Source: Meridianimaribacter flavus
GTDB lineage: Bacteria; Bacteroidota; Bacteroidia; Flavobacteriales; Flavobacteriaceae
DNA: 64,000 bases
Direction: 5' to 3'
Assembly (NCBI RefSeq): GCF_004366715.1
Contig: NZ_SOQZ01000003.1
Coordinates: 315,001-379,000 of the forward strand
The notes beneath the pieces are model-generated. The model had not been told where the DNA came from. It searched no databases and worked only from the letters and a program-made list of their open reading frames with translations. The first letter of the stretch is position 1; the number at the start of each line of letters is the position of its first letter. The position numbers and the translations under genes were made by a program. Of this stretch, positions 43,032 to 54,500 are shown piece by piece.

Positions 43032-43727
43032 TTAAATGTTGTTTAACGCATCAACAAGTTGTGTCTTTTTATTTCTACTTAAAGGAATTTCATAAGCTCC
43101 AACTTCAACATTCTTACTGTTAAATCGGTCTACTTTGTCAAGATTTACGATATACGATTTATGAATTCTTAAAAACTTACCTTCAGGTAGTTCTTTTTCA
43201 AAAGCTTTCATTGTAGATAATACTACTAAGCTATTTTCTTCGGTTACTAATTTTACATAGTCACCAAGAGCTTCAATCCATTTTATATCTTTAATGTATA
43301 CCTTACGTTTTTTAAGGTTACTTTTAACAAAGATGTGCTCGCCATCAGTTTCATTAAAATCTAGCTTTAATTTATGCTGTTCTAATGCTTTTTCAACAGA
43401 AGTGTTAAAACGTTCTCTAGTGATTGGTTTTTGCAGATAATCGGTAGCATCATAATTGAAAGCCTTAAATGCGTATTCTGTTTTTCCTGTAACGAAAATA
43501 ATTTGGGGTTTGTTGTTAAGTACGTCTAAAAGTTCAAAACCATTTAAAACAGGCATTTCAATATCTAAAAAGATAAGGTCTACCTTATGAGTATTTAATC
43601 CGTTTTTTGTTTCTAAAGCACTACTGTATTCTGCAATAAGGTTAAGTGAGGAATGGTTCTCAATTAACTTTACAATAGATAATCGTTGGATTGCAGAATC
43701 ATCAACTACTACACAATTTAAAGTCAT
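43032..43727 (-). CDS. Orphan LytTR response regulator, candidate master of a T9SS regulon
   Basis: 231 residues from the ATG at 43727 (NCVVVDDSAIQRLSI); a longer frame to 43796 is rejected because it would run through the promoter. Receiver about 1-115, phosphoacceptor Asp near 54 in LIFLDIEMPVLNGFELL, FVTGKTEYAFKAFNYDATDYLQKP; LytTR DNA-binding domain about 130-231 (FVKSNLKKRKVYIKDIKWIEALGDYVKLVTEENSLVVLS; FLRIHKSYIVNLDKVDRF). No kinase gene adjoins it. Its own upstream region carries a direct repeat also found before three T9SS genes at 55-59 kb, suggesting autoregulation and a shared regulon. Confidence 0.92.
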   Translation of the reverse strand: MTLNCVVVDDSAIQRLSIVKLIENHSSLNLIAEYSSALETKNGLNTHKVDLIFLDIEMPVLNGFELLDVLNNKPQIIFVTGKTEYAFKAFNYDATDYLQKPITRERFNTSVEKALEQHKLKLDFNETDGEHIFVKSNLKKRKVYIKDIKWIEALGDYVKLVTEENSLVVLSTMKAFEKELPEGKFLRIHKSYIVNLDKVDRFNSKNVEVGAYEIPLSRNKKTQLVDALNNI

Positions 43728-43758
43728 AACATTATTATATTTTAGGTTAAGATATCGA

Positions 43759-43806
43759 CAATAGTACGAAAAATTCGGATAAAAACCAAAAAACATCGGT
43801 AAAGTG
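43759..43806 (-). promoter_or_regulatory. LytTR-type direct repeat D plus promoter of the orphan regulator
   Basis: Half-sites on the minus strand are CACTTTACCG (43797-43806) and GTTTTTATCC (43777-43786), separated by 10 b. A candidate -7 box TACTATTG (43759-43766) follows 10 b downstream; an alternative, TATCTTAA (43747-43754), would give a 22-b gap. Operator spacing matches sites A, B and C. Confidence 0.55.
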
Positions 43807-43864
43807 TTTCTTTTAACAAAATTTTAACACTATTGCGATAACTTCATTTTTCCTTTCAAAAATG

Positions 43865-43895
43865 TTGCCAGAATTAGAAATAATAGTTATTTTTG
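43865..43895 (+). promoter_or_regulatory. Sigma-A promoter of the rpsF operon
   Basis: TTG (43865-43867) and TATTTTTG (43888-43895), separated by 20 b, match the Bacteroidota -33/-7 consensus. Predicted start is about 27 b before the rpsF ATG. Confidence 0.65.
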
Positions 43896-43926
43896 CACCC
43901 ATTTTTAATTATAAAATTATATTTAT

Positions 43927-44265
43927 ATGAACCATTATGAAACTGTTTTCATCTTAAATCCCGTTTTATCTGAGACTCAGATAAAGGAAACAGTACAGAA
44001 ATACGAAGATTTTCTTGTTTCTAAAGGAGCGAAGATGATAGCCAAAGAAGATTGGGGCTTAAAAAAATTAGCTTACCCAATTCAAAACAAAAAAAGTGGA
44101 TTTTACCACTTATTTGAGTACACTGTAGATGGCGAAGTAATTTCTCCGTTAGAATTAGAATTTAGACGTGATGAGCGTTTTATGCGTTATTTAACAGTGA
44201 AATTAGACAAGCATGCTATTGCTTGGGCTGAAAAGAGAAGAACTAGAAACAAACAAAAAGCGTAA
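43927..44265 (+). CDS. rpsF: Ribosomal protein bS6
   Basis: 112 residues. Binds the central domain of 16S rRNA together with bS18. NHYETVFILNPVLSETQIKETV at the start and EFRRDERFMRYLTVKLDKHAIAWAEKRR are family-typical. First gene of rpsF-rpsR-rplI; unlike many bacteria no ssb or priB gene is inserted. Confidence 0.97.
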   Translation: MNHYETVFILNPVLSETQIKETVQKYEDFLVSKGAKMIAKEDWGLKKLAYPIQNKKSGFYHLFEYTVDGEVISPLELEFRRDERFMRYLTVKLDKHAIAWAEKRRTRNKQKA

Positions 44266-44268
44266 ATT

Positions 44269-44565
44269 ATGTCTTCAATTGAACAACAAGCAAAAGGAAA
44301 AAAAGATGGAGAAATTAGATATTTAACTCCATTAAATATAGATACCTCTAAAACGAAAAAATATTGTCGTTTTAAAAAGTCTGGAATTAAATACATCGAT
44401 TATAAAGATCCAGATTTCTTATTAAGTTTTGTAAACGAGCAAGGTAAGTTATTACCAAGACGTTTAACAGGAACTTCTTTAAAATACCAAAGAAAAGTAT
44501 CTGTAGCAGTAAAAAGAGCGCGTCACCTTGCGTTGATGCCTTATGTAGCAGATTTATTAAAATAA
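44269..44565 (+). CDS. rpsR: Ribosomal protein bS18
   Basis: 98 residues. Pairs with bS6 on the small subunit platform. [64 protein letters not shown] is diagnostic. Starts 3 b after rpsF. Confidence 0.97.
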   Translation: MSSIEQQAKGKKDGEIRYLTPLNIDTSKTKKYCRFKKSGIKYIDYKDPDFLLSFVNEQGKLLPRRLTGTSLKYQRKVSVAVKRARHLALMPYVADLLK

Positions 44566-44577
44566 AATAACATAACT

Positions 44578-45039
44578 ATGGAACTTATATTAAAACAAGA
44601 CGTTGAAAATTTAGGATTTAAAGACGATATTGTAACAGTTAAGAACGGTTATGGTAGAAACTTTTTGATTCCTCAAGGACATGCTGTTATGGCAACAGCT
44701 TCAGCTAAAAAAGTATTAGCTGAAACTTTAAAGCAAAGAGCTTTCAAAGAAAAGTCAATTATTGAAGAAGCTAACAAAACTGCAGAGTTACTTAAAGGAT
44801 TAGAAATTAAAATCGCTGCTAAAGCTGGTGCTGGTGCAACTGCTGGTGATAAATTATTTGGTTCTATTACTAATATAGACCTTGCTAATGCTTTAAATAA
44901 CCAAGGACATGCTATTGAAAAGAAATACATTTCTATCAATGGTGGTAACATCAAGCGTTTAGGTCAATACGAAGCTGTAATCAGACTTCACAGAGACGTA
45001 ACTGTAGATTTACCGTTTGAAGTTGTAGCAGAAGCTTAA
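44578..45039 (+). CDS. rplI: Ribosomal protein bL9
   Basis: 153 residues. N-terminal domain with ELILKQDVENLGFKDDIVTVKNGYGRNFLIPQG binds 23S rRNA; a long central helix leads to the C-terminal domain (LFGSITNIDLANAL). Last gene of the operon; a terminator follows. Confidence 0.97.
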   Translation: MELILKQDVENLGFKDDIVTVKNGYGRNFLIPQGHAVMATASAKKVLAETLKQRAFKEKSIIEEANKTAELLKGLEIKIAAKAGAGATAGDKLFGSITNIDLANALNNQGHAIEKKYISINGGNIKRLGQYEAVIRLHRDVTVDLPFEVVAEA

Positions 45040-45057
45040 TATTCAAAAATAATATCT

Positions 45058-45088
45058 TTAAAAGCCTCAACTATGTTGGGGCTTTTTA
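45058..45088 (+). terminator. Terminator after rplI
   Basis: AAGCCTCAAC / GTTGGGGCTT stem (one G-U pair), loop TAT, then a T run. Confidence 0.85.
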
Positions 45089-45107
45089 ATTACAAAAAAC
45101 ATTAGCA

Positions 45108-45581
45108 ATGAAATACGCTAGACTTACTAAAGAACAATTTGAAGAACTCCATAAAGAGTTTATAAACTTTTTAGCAACCCAATCTATCACTGCAGATGAA
45201 TGGGCAGACATAAAGGTTAATAAACCTGAAGTTGCCGAACAAGAGTTAGATGTGTTTAGTGATTTGGTTTGGGAAGGTGTGTTGACTAAAGTTAATTATC
45301 TAGAACATATATCGCCTCAACAAATGCATTTGTTTCATCTTAAAGAGAATGAAATGGAACTAATTGCTATTAAAATTAAAAATGAGACTACTGACTTAAC
45401 AACGAGCGAAGGTTTTGACTGGTTTAGAAACAACCTCTTGTCTGATGATGTTGAGTTACTCACTGCAAAAAAGACTTATACTGAAGACAAAGCCTTAGAT
45501 AAATTTAAATTAATACAACAAGGAGGCGTAATTACTAAAGGTGATTTATATAGGTATTTCGAGAACCTAATAAAGAAGTAA
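45108..45581 (+). CDS. Conserved small protein of unknown function (DUF6495-like)
   Basis: 157 residues, cytoplasmic, helical (KYARLTKEQFEELHKEFINFLATQSITADEWADI; EQELDVFSDLVWEGVLTKVNYLEHISPQQMHLFHL). I recall this as the DUF6495 family of flavobacteria, next to rplI in several genomes, but cannot check it. No catalytic motif is visible. Position after the ribosomal operon suggests housekeeping. Confidence 0.72.
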   Translation: MKYARLTKEQFEELHKEFINFLATQSITADEWADIKVNKPEVAEQELDVFSDLVWEGVLTKVNYLEHISPQQMHLFHLKENEMELIAIKIKNETTDLTTSEGFDWFRNNLLSDDVELLTAKKTYTEDKALDKFKLIQQGGVITKGDLYRYFENLIKK

Positions 45582-45616
45582 ATAGATTTCTTTATTTTTC
45601 AGCTAACAGTTAAGAA

Positions 45617-46858
45617 TTATTCATATCTCAACGACTCTACAGGATCTAGTTTTGCTGCTTTAACAGCAGGTAGTAATCCTGAAACTATAGCTACAACAAA
45701 TGCAATAGTGAATGCACTAAACATCGCTAACCAAGGTATAGCAAATTGAAATTTAGCTACTGTTGCTACTATCAACCCAATACACGTACCTAGGATAATA
45801 CCTAAAATACCACCTAGTTGTCCAATGATAATAGCTTCCATAAAAAATTGAAACGCTATTGTTTTTCGTTTAGCACCTAAAGCTTTTCTAACTCCAATTT
45901 CACGAGTACGCTCAGAAACCGAAACAAATAAAATATTCATTAGTGCTATTGATGACCCAAAAATGGTAACAATACTTATAATCCAAGCAGCCAAGTAAAG
46001 GTATTTGGTCATTTCACCAATACGATTTATAAGGTCATCGCTACGTTCTATTCCAAAGTTATTCTCTTCAATAGGATTAAGACCTCTAATGTTTCTAAAC
46101 AATAAGATGGCTTCGTCTTGTGCACCTTGCAAGAAATCTTTTTTGTCAACTTTAACGCTTAAACCGTAATTAATATTAGGGCTAGTAAATATACTTCTTG
46201 CTTTTTGTAATGGTATGAGCATTCGTAAGTCTTGGTTGTTTCCAAATGTAGACCCTTTAGATTTTAGCACACCTATCACTTTAAATTTTGCACCTCTAAC
46301 ACTTATGGTTTTGTTAATAGGGTTAACATCGCTTAATAGTGCTTTTTCTAAATCGCTACCAATAACACATACGTTGTTATTGTTGTGTACATCAAAATAA
46401 TTTAAAGCTCTTCCTTTTTCTATTTCAAGACCCGAATTTTGGATGTAATGCTCATTAACACCTAAAACCGCTACTTCAGGATCTGTTTTTAAGTTTTCGT
46501 GTTTTGCTTCTGCAGTTGAAGTGCCAAAAAATGAAATAGACGTTCTGGTGTAAGGAAAGTCATAAGCGTCTTCAAACGCTTTTACATCTCTATAACTAAT
46601 AATAGGGTTTATTTTTTGACGTTCGCCACCACTTTGTCGTTGTGCGTTAAACTCGTAACGCTGCAAGTTAAATGTGTTGGCTCCCATTGAAGAAAAATCA
46701 CTAGAAATAGTATTCTCTAAAGCCGATACACTACTTAAAATACCTACCAAAGCCATAATACCAATACCAATAATAAGTATAGTTAAAATAGTACGTAGTA
46801 ACTGGGTTCTTATAGAGTCAAAAGCAATTTTTATATTCTCTTTAGCGAGTGAAAACAT
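45617..46858 (-). CDS. MacB/FtsX-type ABC transporter permease
   Basis: 413 residues. An N-terminal membrane helix (TILTILIIGIGIMALVGILSSVSALE), a large periplasmic MacB_PCD-type domain (about 50-285) and three further helices near the end, with EIGVRKALGAKRKTIAFQF before the second-last pair, typical of MacB/LolE-like permeases. The ATPase partner is not in this window. Substrate unknown (lipoprotein, peptide or macrolide export are family options). Confidence 0.88.
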   Translation of the reverse strand: MFSLAKENIKIAFDSIRTQLLRTILTILIIGIGIMALVGILSSVSALENTISSDFSSMGANTFNLQRYEFNAQRQSGGERQKINPIISYRDVKAFEDAYDFPYTRTSISFFGTSTAEAKHENLKTDPEVAVLGVNEHYIQNSGLEIEKGRALNYFDVHNNNNVCVIGSDLEKALLSDVNPINKTISVRGAKFKVIGVLKSKGSTFGNNQDLRMLIPLQKARSIFTSPNINYGLSVKVDKKDFLQGAQDEAILLFRNIRGLNPIEENNFGIERSDDLINRIGEMTKYLYLAAWIISIVTIFGSSIALMNILFVSVSERTREIGVRKALGAKRKTIAFQFFMEAIIIGQLGGILGIILGTCIGLIVATVAKFQFAIPWLAMFSAFTIAFVVAIVSGLLPAVKAAKLDPVESLRYE

Positions 46859-46963
46859 AAATTAAGATATCATGTAAAAGGTTATGTTATAGTATAAGAC
46901 TACAAAAGCACAATAAAGTTACTATAAATTTGAAATAACTTGGCATTGCCTATAAAAATATAA

Positions 46964-46971
46964 TATTTTTG
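46964..46971 (+). promoter_or_regulatory. Candidate -7 box for hisS
   Basis: TATTTTTG with TTG about 21 b upstream (46940). It would give a leader of about 170 b before the hisS ATG at 47145, containing a repeat-like element. Confidence 0.4.
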
Positions 46972-47005
46972 TGCTGAATGAAATGAATTTACATGGATTT
47001 CATCT

Positions 47006-47090
47006 GTCACACTGAGCCTGTCGAAGAGTTTGTTTACGCAAGCAGATACTAAATTATAAGGTAGAATTAGATGATTGTGCTCTAAATGAC
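47006..47090. repeat. Intergenic repeat-like element upstream of hisS
   Basis: Starts GTCACACTGAGCCTGTCGAAG and ends AAATGAC. The opening matches a short dispersed sequence frequent between genes in flavobacterial genomes, and its ends resemble those of the element at 6870-6931. The rest of the 286-b gap shows nothing else certain. Confidence 0.45.
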
Positions 47091-47144
47091 AATAATAATT
47101 ATAAAGTTTCACTAAAAGAGATTCCCACTTTCGTAGGACATATT

Positions 47145-48515
47145 ATGGCACAAAAACCTAGTATACCAAAAGGCACAAGAGATTTTAACCCAATAGAGGT
47201 AGCAAAACGCAATTATATTTTTGACACTATAAAAGCACAGTTTCAGCACTTCGGGTTTCAACCTATTGAAACACCAAGTTTTGAAAACTCTGACACCTTA
47301 ATGGGTAAATATGGTGATGAAGGAGACCGATTGATTTTTAAGATTTTGAATTCTGGGGATTATTTGTCAAAGGTTGATAATAAATATTATTTAGATAAAG
47401 ATTCTAATAAACTTACACCTTATATCTCCGAAAAAGCCCTTCGTTATGACCTTACAGTGCCATTTGCACGTTATGTAGTACAGCACCAAAACGAAATTGA
47501 CTTTCCGTTTAAGCGCTACCAAATGCAACCAGTTTGGAGAGCAGATAGACCGCAAAAAGGACGTTTTAGAGAGTTTTACCAATGCGATGCTGATGTTGTT
47601 GGATCGCAATCTCTTTGGCAAGAAGTGGAGTTTGTACAATTATATGATGCAGTATTTTCGGCTTTAAAGCTAGAAGGAGTGACTATAAAAATCAATAACC
47701 GTAAAATACTTTCAGGTATTGCAGAGGTTATTGGTGCGCAAGATAAACTCATTGATTTTACGGTAGCTCTAGATAAACTCGATAAAATAGGAGAGGAGAA
47801 AGTAAAAGAAGAAATGCTTAGTAAAGGTATTTCTAAAGAAGGTATTGAAAAACTACAACCGCTTTTTGAATTGCAAGGTGATTTCTCAGAACAAATTGTA
47901 GCACTAAAAGCTATTCTTTCGGTTTCTGAAGAAGGTAAAAGAGGTATTGAAGAACTGGAGTTTATCAATACAGCAATTTCAGAATTAAAATTACAAACTG
48001 CCAACTTGCAATTAGACGTTACTTTAGCAAGAGGACTTAACTATTACACAGGAGCTATTTTTGAAGTGTCAGCTCCAGAAGGTGTAAAGATGGGTTCTAT
48101 TGGTGGAGGAGGAAGATACGACGACCTTACCGGAATATTTGGACTTAAAGATGTGAGTGGAGTAGGCATTAGTTTTGGTTTAGATAGAATTTATCTGGTA
48201 CTTGAAGAACTTAATTTATTTCCTGAAACTATATCAGAAAGTATAAAAGTGCTTTGTATTAATTTTGGAGAAGCTGAAGCGTTAACCTGTTTAAAAGCAA
48301 TAAAAGCATTAAGAGCTCATGGTATTAATGCAGAGTTGTATCCTGATGCTGCTAAAATGAAAAAGCAAATGAACTATGCCAACAAAAGAGCAGTACCTTA
48401 CGTTGTGCTTGTTGGTGAGTCTGAAATGAGTAGCAATACATTTACACTTAAAAATATGGCTAATGGCGAACAGCAGCAGCTATCGCTTGAAGATTTAATT
48501 ACTACTTTACAATAA
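47145..48515 (+). CDS. hisS: Histidine-tRNA ligase
   Basis: 456 residues, class II synthetase. Motif 1 ([11 protein letters not shown]), motif 2 ([27 protein letters not shown]), the histidine-specific [15 protein letters not shown], and motif 3 ([17 protein letters not shown]) are intact, with the C-terminal anticodon-binding domain ([17 protein letters not shown]). Complete. Confidence 0.97.
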   Translation: MAQKPSIPKGTRDFNPIEVAKRNYIFDTIKAQFQHFGFQPIETPSFENSDTLMGKYGDEGDRLIFKILNSGDYLSKVDNKYYLDKDSNKLTPYISEKALRYDLTVPFARYVVQHQNEIDFPFKRYQMQPVWRADRPQKGRFREFYQCDADVVGSQSLWQEVEFVQLYDAVFSALKLEGVTIKINNRKILSGIAEVIGAQDKLIDFTVALDKLDKIGEEKVKEEMLSKGISKEGIEKLQPLFELQGDFSEQIVALKAILSVSEEGKRGIEELEFINTAISELKLQTANLQLDVTLARGLNYYTGAIFEVSAPEGVKMGSIGGGGRYDDLTGIFGLKDVSGVGISFGLDRIYLVLEELNLFPETISESIKVLCINFGEAEALTCLKAIKALRAHGINAELYPDAAKMKKQMNYANKRAVPYVVLVGESEMSSNTFTLKNMANGEQQQLSLEDLITTLQ

Positions 48516-48543
48516 AAAAAGCCCTGATTTCTCAGGGCTTTTT
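48516..48543. terminator. Bidirectional terminator between hisS and the giant T9SS gene
   Basis: AGCCCTGA / TCAGGGCT stem, loop TTTC, A run before and T run after; serves both convergent genes. Confidence 0.88.
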
Positions 48544-48575
48544 ATTTAGTTAAGATTTTAAAGATTTGGGAGAAA

Positions 48576-51500
48576 TTATTTAACTAAAACTTTCTTTGAT
48601 ACTGAACCGCTCACAGTATGAATTTTAATAATATAAGTTCCTGTACTTAAGTTCTTAACTTCATACTCAGAATTGTTGCTCTGAGGTATATTGTCAATTG
48701 TTGTAATAGATTGTCCTAAAATGTTTAGCATTTCCATTTGTTTAACTTCTAGTAATCCAGGGTTTAGTAAAACAATGGTTTTGGAAGTGTTATCATAATA
48801 AACATCTACTAGATTCAATTCATTGTCTTCAACACCCAATGCAGAGTCTTCTGCACTAAAGGTTATTTCATAAGTGTCTAGATATTCTCCAGCATCTAAA
48901 TAAAAATTAAAATCGCCTTCGCTTAAGTTATGATAAGCGTCTGTTATCTTGTTGTGAATGTAAACTGTTAAGTCTTCTGGAGCGTTTTGTAACGCATCAA
49001 TAGTAATGGTGTTCATACCATCAGTTTCAACCTTTATACCTAAAGGATATACTGTGTCTTCATTAGCTTCATTACTACCTTGGATAAGATATTTTTCGCC
49101 TTCAATCATCCAGAACATATCATCAATTTGGTTTTCATTTATCTTTCCATCGTAACCCCAATCAATATCTAAAGTTGCGTTTTCATCAATTGTAAGTAAC
49201 AGCTGTCTTCTAATGGTATTAACAGAGTTAAGCCCAAGTCTTAGTTTTAATCTGTCGTCAGAGCTGTCAACAGAATTAGTTGTTACATCATAGTCGCTAT
49301 CAGATGGACTTGATTGTCTCACAAATACTGATTGTGACCCACTTTCTCCATCGTAAGTTCCGTCTTCAATTCGGTAAATACGTTGGCCGTTATTGAAATT
49401 GATTTTACCACCAGCATCAGCTGATACGAAGAATCCTTGACTTACAGGAATATATCTTCCTGGACGTTTTACAGGAGTACCACCAGTACCAACATCAGGA
49501 TCGTTTGTTCCATAAGAAGAAGCTGGTAAGCCACCTGAAAGGTTTAAAGTAGCATAGCCACCTTGGTATTCAGATAACACGTGAGAGCCTCCTCCCCAAT
49601 GTTCCCAGAAGTATAATGTTCCTGTAATTGTTGAACCATTATCGTTAATAAACTGTAGTGCATCAATTGCAGAAGGGTATGGGTTACCAACTAGGTAATC
49701 ATTATTTACCGCTAGGTCTAGGTCGTTTGTGCCACTAAACCCAATATCTCCATTGTTAGGTTTTCCTAAGAACGTATAGTTTTGGTCTGTTAATATTGAA
49801 CCAGAACCAGGTCCTTTCATAGTAAATCCTTCACCAGCTAATAAGTTACCAGATTGACGAATGTGTTGCCATGATGAATAATCTCCTGAAGCTTGACTAG
49901 CAAATTTCCAAATCCAATAATCAGCAATTGTTACTGCAGGTGAGGTGTTTGATCCATTATATCCTGAAGAAGTAAAGACTATTGGGTTTGCGCCATTATC
50001 GTTGTACATAACATCTGATACAGTATAGCTATTATTGTTTGTAACTGAGCTTCCATTTCCAACAGGAGATGACCAATAGTTGTATGTAAAGGTATCTGCT
50101 GTTCCTTGTTGGTCGCGTTCTAAAGTACCTTCACTTTGTACATCAAGGTCACTATCTATAGTTTGTATTAATTGCGACTCACCTTCAAGGTCAATTTTGG
50201 CATTTGGTTGACCATTTCCTATAGATAAATAATGCGTTACAGTTACACCATTTCCTGTATGTGTTGCGTTGTTTCCTGTTACAGTCAGTTCATTGTTATC
50301 AACTAAAAGACCCAATAATAATCTGTTGTTGCTTTTTCCTGAAGGAAGAGAACTGTTATCCATAGTTATATTGTGAGAAGTTTCTACAATATTCCAATCG
50401 ATAGTTTGGGTATTATCCATTACAGAAACTGAACCAGGAGCATATTGTAATGATCCATTTAACCATGTGTTATTAGTGTCCCAGCTTCCATTGTTGTTAG
50501 ATATATAAGGAAGTGGAGCTGTTTGTCTATCTACAGTTCTTAGATGTCTTAATGCACCTTGATTACCATTACCAGATTCATCCTTAGTATTTGTGTACGT
50601 ATATCTAGTCATTGGGTAGTAGGCAGCTAAGCTAGACCATGGCACTGTACCAATGTCGTTTTTGGTAGGAGTAATTCCTCTGCTAATAAAGTAAGACCCT
50701 CCAACGAAACTAGAGTTGTTTTCTATTTCTTGATTCATTACAAATCGTAACTGGTCTTCTGTAAGTGCTACATCCCATATTCTAACTTCATCAATATTAC
50801 CTCTAAAGAAAGCTGTAGGAGTATTTTTGTTTGCAGCTCCAATATAGAATGATTGTGTTGTAGGTATTGGAGCAGTTCTACTAAAGGATGAATCCCTTAC
50901 TCCATCAATATATAGTGTTGCAGTACCAGATCCATAAATAATGGCAACATGATGCCATTCATCTTCTGGAATTGGTTGGGTGGATGAAAGTTGCTGTGTT
51001 GATCCTCCATTTTCCCATATAACATTTAACCTTCCAGAACTTGATATTTTAAAATCATAACCTTCAGTAAATGGTTCATTTCTTTTAGAAAGAATTGATG
51101 TATTGTTTGATCCAGACTCTCTGTTTATCCATGCAGATATTGTAAATTCAGAAGAATTAAGGTCTACAGCGTCTTCCATATCTATGTAGTCTGTACTTCC
51201 GTTAAAGTAAACTGATCTGGTGTAAACTCTTTCTGGAGCCCAACCAAAAGTAATGTATTTAGTGCCATCAAAATCATAATTAGCTTTTACAATTGGCTCG
51301 CCAATTTCGTTAACGTCTTCAGTCATTACTCTATAATCTGCTGTTGGGTCAAAATTAGGTGTGTCAGAAATAAACATTAAATAACGACCGTCTGGAGGAG
51401 TAGCTGTTCTAACAGCACTTCTTAGAATTGCGACTTCAACAGAAGGAATGTCTCCACCTCTTTCAACAACTTTCCAAGTTCTTGCTATTCCGTTAAATTG

Positions 51501-54500
51501 TACCCAAGTTGATAAACCTGGAGTTATGCTAGAGCTCATGTTAACATCAACAATTACAGCTGGATCATCTAAATCAACACCATCATTTCCCCAAATCAAG
51601 AATTGTTTGTCTTGTAATTGAGTGTCAGGGTTTAAGTTATTTGTGTCATATATGCTAGATATACCCATTGTAACAACACCTTGACCTCTGGTTCCTCCAT
51701 CTAAATCATTGTTAACACTTCTAGATTGTTTTTGTAATAAATCTGAAGCATCGTCACGCCCAATTCCTGCTATGTCATAATTAAACACGTCTTCACTAGG
51801 TGTTCCTGTATTGACATCCCAAATTACAGTTCCGTCACTGTCTACATAATCATGAGATGTACCATTAACTCCTAAAGTAATTCCATACTTAATCGCTAAA
51901 TAAGATTGAATACGGTTACGTTCTTGTGTTAAGTTTGCATCGTCTTTTCTAGATGAGAAAGTGATGATTTCACAAACTCTTGCATTCAATGTGGCTTCCC
52001 AACCTTCACTACGCCCAATCCAATATTTTGAGTCACTTACATTTAAAAATTCAACAACATCATTTTGTGCATATTCTATGTTGTTGGCATTGTAATAAAG
52101 CTCTTGTTGTGTTACAGCTGTATTGTTTCTTGCATTAATAATTCCTACATTATCATAAGATGTGTTTTGATCATATACTGCATATCCATCTCTATTAGGG
52201 CAACTTCCACCTGTGCTATACGTTCCAATGGCAAAAGCAATACTTTCATTACAAACACGACCAGTATAATCACCCATACCTATACCAGTTGCATCAGTTT
52301 CATTTGAGCTAGTATTAGCATCTCCACAAAAAGTATCCATAAACCCAAATGAATCATTTATAGCTGTATCATCAGGTATTAATACCACAAACATATCTTG
52401 GGTGTATAGACCACCATCACCTTCTAAAAATTGAGTGTTGGTATTGTCGTATGAAAAGTCAGAATCTAAATTAAAAGATGAAAATGTATTGTCAAACTCT
52501 ACTACTGGGTTGAAATTTACATTTCTGTAAGGATTATCATAATATGTTGGTTCTTGACCTGGCGTGTTTACTGTAGCATCGTTATCTTTACTTTGGTCAA
52601 TCCACAAACTAACGCTTTGTCCATCAGTATAGCCTAATCCGTCATTTCCTTTAAGCCATAACTCTAAATCGCTAGTAACACCTCCTGGAGCTGTAGAACC
52701 AGATCCTTCAATGTTGAAGGTGTAAGGATTTTCGTCACTATCATTGTTAGCTATGGTAACTGTAGCTGTACGTGTACCTACTGCACTTGGGTCAAAAGTA
52801 ATATCAAAAGTGGTACTGCTACTAGAACCAATTGTATTAGAAGGTATAGAGGTTACTGTAAAATCACTAGCATTGGTACCTCCGATTAATACATATGGAG
52901 AACTGCCTGTAAGGTTTAAGTCTAGTAAATTTCCATTGTTTTGTATAGTAAATGTTTTTATAATAGTTCCTCCTGTAACATTAGTATTACCAAAATTAGT
53001 ATTATCAGAAGGAGATGGAGTAGTGTCTCCACTCACTATTGTTGTTCCGTTTCCTTGTATGTTTATTTCTGGAGCAGTAGTGTACCCATTACCTTGAATA
53101 TTAAAAGTATATGGGTTTTCGTCGCTATCGTTATTTGCTATAGATACTATTGCTGTTCTTAAGCCTGCAGCACTAGGAGAAAATGTGATTGTAAATGTTG
53201 TGTTACCTCCTGCAGAAATTGAACCTGAAGGATTTGCAGTGAGCGCAAAGTCTCCAGGATGTAATCCGGAAATTGAAATATAAGGAGAAGGGTCTGTTAA
53301 ATTTAAAGTTGCTGATCCTGTGTTTTGAATGGTAAATGTATTTGCATTAGATCCTACAGATACAAATTCAGAACCAAAATCAGTGTCATCAGTAGCCGAT
53401 GGTGTTGTGTCATTGTTGTTTATGGTGTTACCATTTCCAACTAAGTTAATTTCAGGTTGTGGTGTGCCTGAAGTAATATTTATGGTGTAGTCTTCTACTT
53501 CACCATCAAAATTAGTTTCGCATGATGTAGGATCTGAATTATATTTAGCAGAAACACGCATTCTTGTGTTTCCTATTGTTGCTCCAATAGGAACAGTTAC
53601 ACTCAATGGAGAATTATTTGTAGCTCCATTTGTAACATTGTATGCGCTACCCATATCATATTCTTCACCAGAATCACCAAAGCTTCCGTTTTGGTTCCAA
53701 TCTATCCAAACTTTTGCATGTGCAGAGTAGCTTCCATCGGTATTAACATTGATCGTTAAGTTATATGAATTGCCTTGAGAAACTGAAGTTGAAATATGAG
53801 TGAAATCTTCGTAGCCTATATCTTTATTAGGGCCGTCACTGTTGTCTATAGTGTTAAATACAACTCTAGTAACTCCAGTTTCATATGAGGTGTTACCAGA
53901 TGATGCACAATACGTAATTGAAGGGCTGAAATTCACTACCTGAATCTCATGAGCCATAGTATTACCACTTCTATGAGCCCAATGTGCTGCTTGCGTGGTT
54001 GAGTTAAAGTAATAATTACGCCAGCCTCTACCATAGGCTGTACCACCGCCACTAGAGGTAGAGGTACCAATGATTAATGCTTCATTAGTACTGCCTAAAC
54101 CAGCAGATGAAATATTAATGCTTGTTTCACCAGAAGTATTACTCGTGTTAGTATATCTCGTAACTTGAATATTTGGGTTGTTTACTACGTGAACAAATTG
54201 GCGATTGCCATTGGTACGAGCATCATGCTCACTATGAAAAGCCCAAGAAACAGTTTGGTTATTTCCTCCAGGACTCATAACTGGCCAGTTATCTGCGATA
54301 GCATCGTCAGTACCATTATCACTCATGTTTCCTCTATGGTGCGTAAAAATCATAGCTTCACTCCAATCAGAAACACTAGCAGTTCCTCCAGAACTTCCAT
54401 TAGCATTCGTTCGTAAAGTGATGTTACCAGTATCTGTATTTACACTTCCAGAATCACCATGAAGTATGGTCCAGTTGCTACCAGTAAATTCTACCAAAGT

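Noticed and set aside
43728-43796. N-terminal extension of the orphan LytTR regulator
   Set aside because: It would translate through the promoter and operator; the receiver domain begins at the ATG at 43727.
46900-47112. Open frame of 70 codons on the minus strand before hisS
   Set aside because: It covers the intergenic repeat and has no recognisable features; most likely chance.
47576-48004. Antisense open frame of 142 codons inside hisS
   Set aside because: Fully inside a conserved essential gene, Ser-rich from the complementary strand, and without promoter or family.
52744-53097. Antisense open frame of 117 codons in the giant T9SS gene
   Set aside because: It mirrors the choice-of-anchor repeats; low-complexity Thr/Asn-rich coding often leaves the opposite strand open.
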